From Spirochaetales bacterium (GTDB lineage Bacteria; Spirochaetota; Spirochaetia; Sphaerochaetales; Sphaerochaetaceae), in the NCBI GenBank assembly GCA_028723145.1, contig JAQYFM010000200.1, forward strand, positions 1 through 18,577: a DNA stretch of 18,577 nucleotides. Direction: 5' to 3'. Shown here in pieces: positions 14,964 through 18,577 of this stretch. The position numbers and the translations under genes were made by a program. Position 1 is the stretch's first letter. Every line of letters starts with the position of its first letter. Below the pieces are notes generated by a model. That model made no database searches and was not told where the DNA came from. It was given only the letters and a program-made list of their open reading frames with translations.

Positions 14964-15004
14964 ATCTGATAATATTTTGTCTATCCCCATTTTTATAAAT
15001 AGTC

Positions 15005-15016
15005 TATTATTTAGTT
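15005..15016 (+). promoter_or_regulatory. Putative -10 region of birA
   Basis: TATTAT (15005-15010) ends six bases before the birA ATG, with no Shine-Dalgarno between, suggesting a leaderless or nearly leaderless message. An alternative -10, TATAAA (14994-14999), would leave a leader of about 11 bases. No good -35 is spaced for either one. Confidence 0.35.
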
Positions 15017-15952
15017 ATGTCAACAAAAGAAGAAGTATTAGCAATTTTAAATCGTAATAAAGAAGATTATATTTCAGGCGAAGATATGGCTCAAATTCTA
15101 AATGTAAGTAGAGCTTCCATTTGGAAGGCTGTGAAAGCCCTTGAGGATGATGGTTATATTATTGAGGGAATAACTAAGAAAGGATATAGATTAGTTTCTA
15201 CTGATATACTAAACCAAGAGGTATTAGAAAAATTAATTGCTATCCCTGTCTATTACTACAGTGAAATTGATTCAACAAATACAGAGGCAAAGAGGTTAAT
15301 TAACAAAGGCATTAAAGCTCCATTTGTAGTAATTAGTGAGCTTCAAACTGGTGGTAGAGGTAGAAGGGGTAGAGCCTTCATCTCTGATAAAGGAGGAACT
15401 TATTACTCTTTGGTTGTTAATAACGATAATACCTTCGATACAGAAAGTGTTACTACCAGAGCTTCTTTAGGAACAGTTGATGCAATTGATTCACTTGGCT
15501 TTGATACTCAAATCAAGTGGGTTAATGATGTTTATTTAAATGGTAAAAAGTGTGTTGGTATCTTAACTGAGGGTGTTCTTTCAATGGAGGAAAATAGGAT
15601 CAGTGAAATAATTATTGGTATTGGAGTAAACTTTGGTACTAAAAACTTTCCTGATGAGTTAAAAGATATTTGTGCATCTCTTTTTCCTGATGGAAATACT
15701 CCTATTTCAAGAGCAGAATTTTTAGCAAGGCAAATAAAGTGTGTAATAAATACACTTCATGAAGATGATTATATTAAGCGTTATAGAGCAAAATGCTTTG
15801 TGATTGGACTTGATTTAAATGTCATTAGAGTCGATAAAACAAAAAGAGCTAAATGCTTAGATGTTGATGACAATGCTCACTTAGTTGTTCAATATGAGGA
15901 TGGCCAAATTGAACACCTCTCAAGTGGGGAAGTTACAATTCGCTCCTGTTGA
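15017..15952 (+). CDS. birA: Bifunctional biotin-protein ligase / biotin operon repressor BirA
   Basis: A 311-residue two-function protein. Residues about 5-60 form a winged helix-turn-helix (EDMAQILNVSRASIWKAVKAL), and the remainder is the ligase that makes biotinyl-AMP and attaches biotin to carrier proteins. The ligase core shows DSTNTEAK (85-92), the biotinyl-AMP loop GGRGRRGRAF (112-121) and KWVNDVYLNGKKCVGIL (167-183) with the catalytic-region Lys178; the C-terminal SH3-like domain is present. The DNA-binding domain makes it a regulator of the divergent bioY gene, which has a matching operator. The ATG is the only sensible start; it has no Shine-Dalgarno. The argS promoter appears to overlap its stop. 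Confidence 0.94.
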   Translation: MSTKEEVLAILNRNKEDYISGEDMAQILNVSRASIWKAVKALEDDGYIIEGITKKGYRLVSTDILNQEVLEKLIAIPVYYYSEIDSTNTEAKRLINKGIKAPFVVISELQTGGRGRRGRAFISDKGGTYYSLVVNNDNTFDTESVTTRASLGTVDAIDSLGFDTQIKWVNDVYLNGKKCVGILTEGVLSMEENRISEIIIGIGVNFGTKNFPDELKDICASLFPDGNTPISRAEFLARQIKCVINTLHEDDYIKRYRAKCFVIGLDLNVIRVDKTKRAKCLDVDDNAHLVVQYEDGQIEHLSSGEVTIRSC

Positions 15953-15977
15953 GAAAAATCTCTTGATTATATATATT
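15949..15977 (+). promoter_or_regulatory. argS promoter
   Basis: TTGAGA (15949-15954, 5/6 match) and TATATT (15972-15977, 5/6 match) are separated by 17 bases. The -35 overlaps the birA stop codon. Transcription would start near 15984, just before the GGAG ribosome binding site at 15985-15988. A short GAGA-AAAA-TCTC repeat lies in the spacer. Confidence 0.6.
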
Positions 15978-15993
15978 TACATTTGGAGTTACT

Positions 15994-17823
15994 ATGTTAC
16001 AGAAAATAAAGAATCAATGGAAAGAATTGGTTGAAAATGAAGTAAAAGCATTTGCTCAAGAGAAGGGCAGTGATATAGATGTTGATATTCAAGTGCTCAC
16101 TCCTCCAAAGCCTGAGATGGGTGATGTTGCTTTTCCTATGTTTGCTTTCTCAAAGGCATTAAAGTGTGCACCAGCATTAATTGCAGCTGAAATTAAAAAT
16201 CGTCTTGAAAAAAGAGATAATCTTCCTTCTGGGGAGCTTTTAGTAGCAGGACCATATTTAAATTTAAAATTAAATACTTCAAGTCTTGCAAATGATTTAT
16301 ATAAAAAAGTAATGGAAGAAGGTGATGATTATGGTAAAAACCTTTCCCTTGCTGGAAAAAAGGTCATGATTGAGTTCTCCTGTCCTAATACTAATAAGCC
16401 ACTTCACCTTGGCCACATGAGAAATGACTCACTTGGTATGAGTGTTTCTGAAATCTTAAAGGCTAATGGTGCCGAGGTTATGAAGGTTAATTTAATTAAC
16501 AATAGAGGTGTCCATATTTGTAAGAGTATGTGGGCTTATAAGACCTTTGGTGGTGATGAAACACCTGAATCAACAGGTGAAAAGGGTGACCACTTCGTAG
16601 GTAGGTACTACGTTAGATATGCTCAATATGAAAAAGAGTGTGTTGAAAAGGCTTTAGTTGGTCACGAAAATGATTCAGAAGAAATTCGTGAAAAGATTAA
16701 AGCTGAGGTTCAAGCTAAAGCAAACCAAGAACCACAGAGCATGCTCAAAAAGTGGGAAGATGGGGATAAAGAAGTTATCGAGCTTTGGCAGAAGATGAAT
16801 GGCTGGACTTTAGATGGCTTAGCTGAAAGCTATAAGAATATGGGTATTTCATTTGATAAATACTACTACGAGTCAAATACATATAAGCTTGGTAAGAGTG
16901 AAGTAATGAAAGGTCTTGAGAAGGGTGTTTTCTACCGCGAAGAGGATGGTTCTGTACAAGTTGATCTTACCAACATTGGTCTTGATAAAAAGGTATTATT
17001 AAGAAAGGATGGTACTTCTATTTACATCACTCAGGACTTAGGAACAGCTGTTTCAAGACATGAGGACTATCCATTTGATTCATTAATTTATGTTGTAGCT
17101 TCAGAGCAACAATATCACTTTAAGGTCTTATTTCAGTGCTTAAAGCTTTTAGGATACTCCTGGGCTAATGAGCTACACCACCTTTCCTATGGAATGGTAA
17201 ATCTTCCAAATGGAAGAATGAAGTCTAGAGAGGGTACAGTTGTTGATGCAGATGACTTACTTGCAAACCTTTCTGAACTTGCTAAAGCTGAAATTGTTGA
17301 AAAAGAAAGAGAAAATATGGTAGGGGATATCGATGAAACAGCAAGAAAGATTGCTCTTTCAGCACTTAACTACTACCTATTACAGGTAAGCCCTCAAAAG
17401 GATATGATCTTTAACCCAGCTGAATCTATCGCATTCTCTGGTAATACTGGACCATATTTACAGTACATGGGTGCTCGTATTTCTTCTATGCTTTCTAAGT
17501 TTGAGGAAGTAAAGGCTGACTATGAAGGTGTTGAATTTAATTCAAGTCTCTTAACTATCGATGATGAAAAGGCTTTAATTAAGCTTATTTCATCCTTCCC
17601 TGAAATTGTTAAGAAGGCAGCTGATGGCTACGACCCAAGTATTATCTGTTCTCTTTTATATGATATTAGTAAGACATTTAGTCATTACTATCATGATAAC
17701 CAGATATTAAAGGCAGAGACTAAAGAATTAGTTGTTGCAAGAATTAGCCTTGTTAAGATGGTTCAGCAAGTATTAAAGAATGCCTTTAAACTTGTTGGTG
17801 TTCCTTTCTTAGAGTCAATGTGA
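15994..17823 (+). CDS. argS: Arginyl-tRNA synthetase
   Basis: A 609-residue class I aminoacyl-tRNA synthetase that charges tRNA-Arg. The N-terminal ArgRS-specific domain (about 1-115) leads into the active site with FSCPNTNKPLHLGHMRN, where HLGH (138-141) is the HIGH signature. Further on, the second signature is MKSREG (409-414), the ArgRS form of KMSKS. The C-terminal DALR-type anticodon-binding helical domain begins around residue 475 (NTGPYLQYMGARI) and runs to the end. Length and motifs are normal. GGAG stands five bases before the ATG. The final 9 bases overlap the tetR gene tail to tail, leaving no room for a separate terminator. Confidence 0.96.
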   Translation: MLQKIKNQWKELVENEVKAFAQEKGSDIDVDIQVLTPPKPEMGDVAFPMFAFSKALKCAPALIAAEIKNRLEKRDNLPSGELLVAGPYLNLKLNTSSLANDLYKKVMEEGDDYGKNLSLAGKKVMIEFSCPNTNKPLHLGHMRNDSLGMSVSEILKANGAEVMKVNLINNRGVHICKSMWAYKTFGGDETPESTGEKGDHFVGRYYVRYAQYEKECVEKALVGHENDSEEIREKIKAEVQAKANQEPQSMLKKWEDGDKEVIELWQKMNGWTLDGLAESYKNMGISFDKYYYESNTYKLGKSEVMKGLEKGVFYREEDGSVQVDLTNIGLDKKVLLRKDGTSIYITQDLGTAVSRHEDYPFDSLIYVVASEQQYHFKVLFQCLKLLGYSWANELHHLSYGMVNLPNGRMKSREGTVVDADDLLANLSELAKAEIVEKERENMVGDIDETARKIALSALNYYLLQVSPQKDMIFNPAESIAFSGNTGPYLQYMGARISSMLSKFEEVKADYEGVEFNSSLLTIDDEKALIKLISSFPEIVKKAADGYDPSIICSLLYDISKTFSHYYHDNQILKAETKELVVARISLVKMVQQVLKNAFKLVGVPFLESM

Positions 17824-18345
17824 GAAAGATGAAACAAAACTATTAATAAAGTTTTCACTCTCTCCTTTCTTTAAGCTATCCTTAGCGGTAGCTGAAAAGA
17901 GACGGGAGAGTAATTTTTTATCATTAAAAAATAACTTTTTTCTTTCAATTAAGTTATCAATTACTGCATCTGATTGTGCATCGATCATTAAATCAAGGGA
18001 TGATGAAATATTTAATGCCTCATCATCTACCATATAACGCTGCTCAAGAAGTGATAGATATGGAGCAAACTCTCTATCTTGATAAATCATATCCCAGTGC
18101 TCATATACAGCATTAAGAACTTCCTCTGCTGAGAGTGAGAAATCAATATAGAAGGTAAACTTTGTAAGTAGTTTCTTTGCATTCTCATAGAGGGCACTAA
18201 TAATATCTTCCTTTGAGTTAAAGTGATAGTATATTGATGCTTTCTTTACACCAAGCATTTCTGCTAAAGAGGAAAGAGTTAATTTATCATATCCTTCAGT
18301 ACTAATAATGTTTATTGCCTTTAATAAAATATCATTTTTAGTCAT
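17815..18345 (-). CDS. TetR/AcrR family transcriptional regulator
   Basis: A 176-residue regulator. The N-terminal TetR helix-turn-helix is typical: ILLKAINIISTEGYDKLTLSSLAEMLGVKKASIYYHFNSK in residues 6-45, quoted here by its landmarks GYDKLTL, LGVKKASIYYHF and SKEDI. The C-terminal helical ligand-binding domain shows no recognisable ligand class. The neighbours are argS (convergent) and rplU (divergent), neither a usual TetR target, so the regulon beyond itself is unknown. The ATG is fixed by an in-frame TAA 12 bases upstream with no other start between. There is no Shine-Dalgarno; the -10 ends six bases before the ATG, so the message is probably leaderless. Confidence 0.9.
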   Translation of the reverse strand: MTKNDILLKAINIISTEGYDKLTLSSLAEMLGVKKASIYYHFNSKEDIISALYENAKKLLTKFTFYIDFSLSAEEVLNAVYEHWDMIYQDREFAPYLSLLEQRYMVDDEALNISSSLDLMIDAQSDAVIDNLIERKKLFFNDKKLLSRLFSATAKDSLKKGESENFINSFVSSFSH

Positions 18346-18351
18346 AAAGAT

Positions 18352-18380
18352 ATTTTACCTAACGTTCGTTAGAATTACAA
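18352..18380 (-). promoter_or_regulatory. tetR promoter with embedded TetR operator
   Basis: On the minus strand TTGTAA (18380-18375), 17 bases and TAAAAT (18357-18352) form a promoter whose predicted start is the A of the tetR ATG at 18345. The spacer is filled by the inverted repeat CTAACG-TT-CGTTAG (18359-18372), the form expected of a TetR-family operator. Autorepression is inferred from position. Confidence 0.7.
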
Positions 18381-18423
18381 TTGAAAAAAGATGTAAAAAT
18401 AGTTAAAAAAATTAAAAACCATG

Positions 18424-18452
18424 TTGTGGTATTTTTAGAAAATCTTAATAAT
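18424..18452 (+). promoter_or_regulatory. Putative rplU promoter
   Basis: AATAAT (18447-18452, 5/6 match to TATAAT) lies 17 bases after a weak TTGTGG (18424-18429). The predicted start near 18459 gives a short leader with AGAGGA (18472-18477) nine bases before the ATG. AATCTT (18441-18446) and AAGATT (18458-18463) form an inverted repeat over the -10. Confidence 0.4.
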
Positions 18453-18486
18453 ACTCAAAGATTAAACAAATAGAGGATACTTAGAT

Positions 18487-18577
18487 ATGTACGCACTCGT
18501 TGAAATTCTCGGCAAGCAGTATAAAGCTGTTGAAGGTGAAACACTGCAGGTCGATCTTCTCTCTCTCGCAGAGGGTT
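18487..18577 (+). CDS. rplU: 50S ribosomal protein L21, N-terminal part
   Basis: Thirty codons are visible before the window ends, beginning MYALVEILGKQYKAVEGETL, which closely fits the conserved N-terminus of L21 (usual form MYAIIETGGKQYKV). L21 is a structural protein of the large ribosomal subunit. The start follows AGAGGA by nine bases. Codons such as CTC, GGC, AAG and CAG are favoured, as expected for a highly expressed gene and unlike most of its neighbours. rpmA would be expected downstream, outside the window. Confidence 0.92.
   Translation, partial: MYALVEILGKQYKAVEGETLQVDLLSLAEG

Noticed and set aside
18373..18486. Autoregulatory L21 leader RNA
   Set aside because: Only a 6-bp repeat and a short A/T stem are seen, and the best promoter lies over them, so a structured leader is not supported.

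Overview
The window is AT-rich, gene-dense bacterial chromosome with standard genetic code. I infer a spirochaete of the Treponema/Sphaerochaeta type, with moderate confidence. The grounds are a solute-binding protein whose signal peptide ends in FANGAKE, a style common in that group; its gene order with one two-domain ATPase and two permeases, which resembles the purine-nucleoside (Pnr) transporter locus of Treponema pallidum; and a serine acetyltransferase with a long N-terminal region. No mobile element, CRISPR array, tRNA or rRNA was seen.

Layout. (1) 1-1866: the end of a probable rsmA on the plus strand, then a minus-strand marR-MATE efflux pair resembling MepR/MepA. (2) 2000-2578: a divergent, stand-alone PduL-type phosphotransacylase, closed by a clear terminator. 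(3) 2957-9926: a purine/nucleoside acquisition operon. It encodes a BMP-family binding protein, an ATPase, two permeases, a DeoD-type nucleoside phosphorylase, a nitroreductase and a nucleoside hydrolase. Most junctions are 4-nt ATGA overlaps. The products would bind and import nucleosides, then split them by phosphorolysis (giving ribose-1-phosphate) or hydrolysis (giving free ribose). (4) 10092-13469: a tyrA-like dehydrogenase, the tRNA methylthiotransferase mtaB and a second MATE exporter, all overlapping. (5) 13450-15952: cysE and bioY on the minus strand, divergent from birA, with a BirA-box-like operator at the bioY start. (6) 15994-18577: argS, a convergent tetR gene, and the start of rplU.

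The regulatory architecture is the most interesting part. marR and tetR each have an inverted repeat in the core promoter, a -10 hexamer exactly six bases before the ATG, no Shine-Dalgarno and a nearby in-frame upstream stop. Both look like leaderless, self-repressed genes, and birA may be similar. The pduL transcript is predicted to begin with a segment that is perfectly complementary to its own start-codon region. The binding-protein gene has a small hairpin between its Shine-Dalgarno and its ATG. All three convergent gene pairs overlap at their stop codons, and one overlap is itself a perfect hairpin bounded by the two stops. I did not find a clearly new multi-gene system; the gene families are all familiar.
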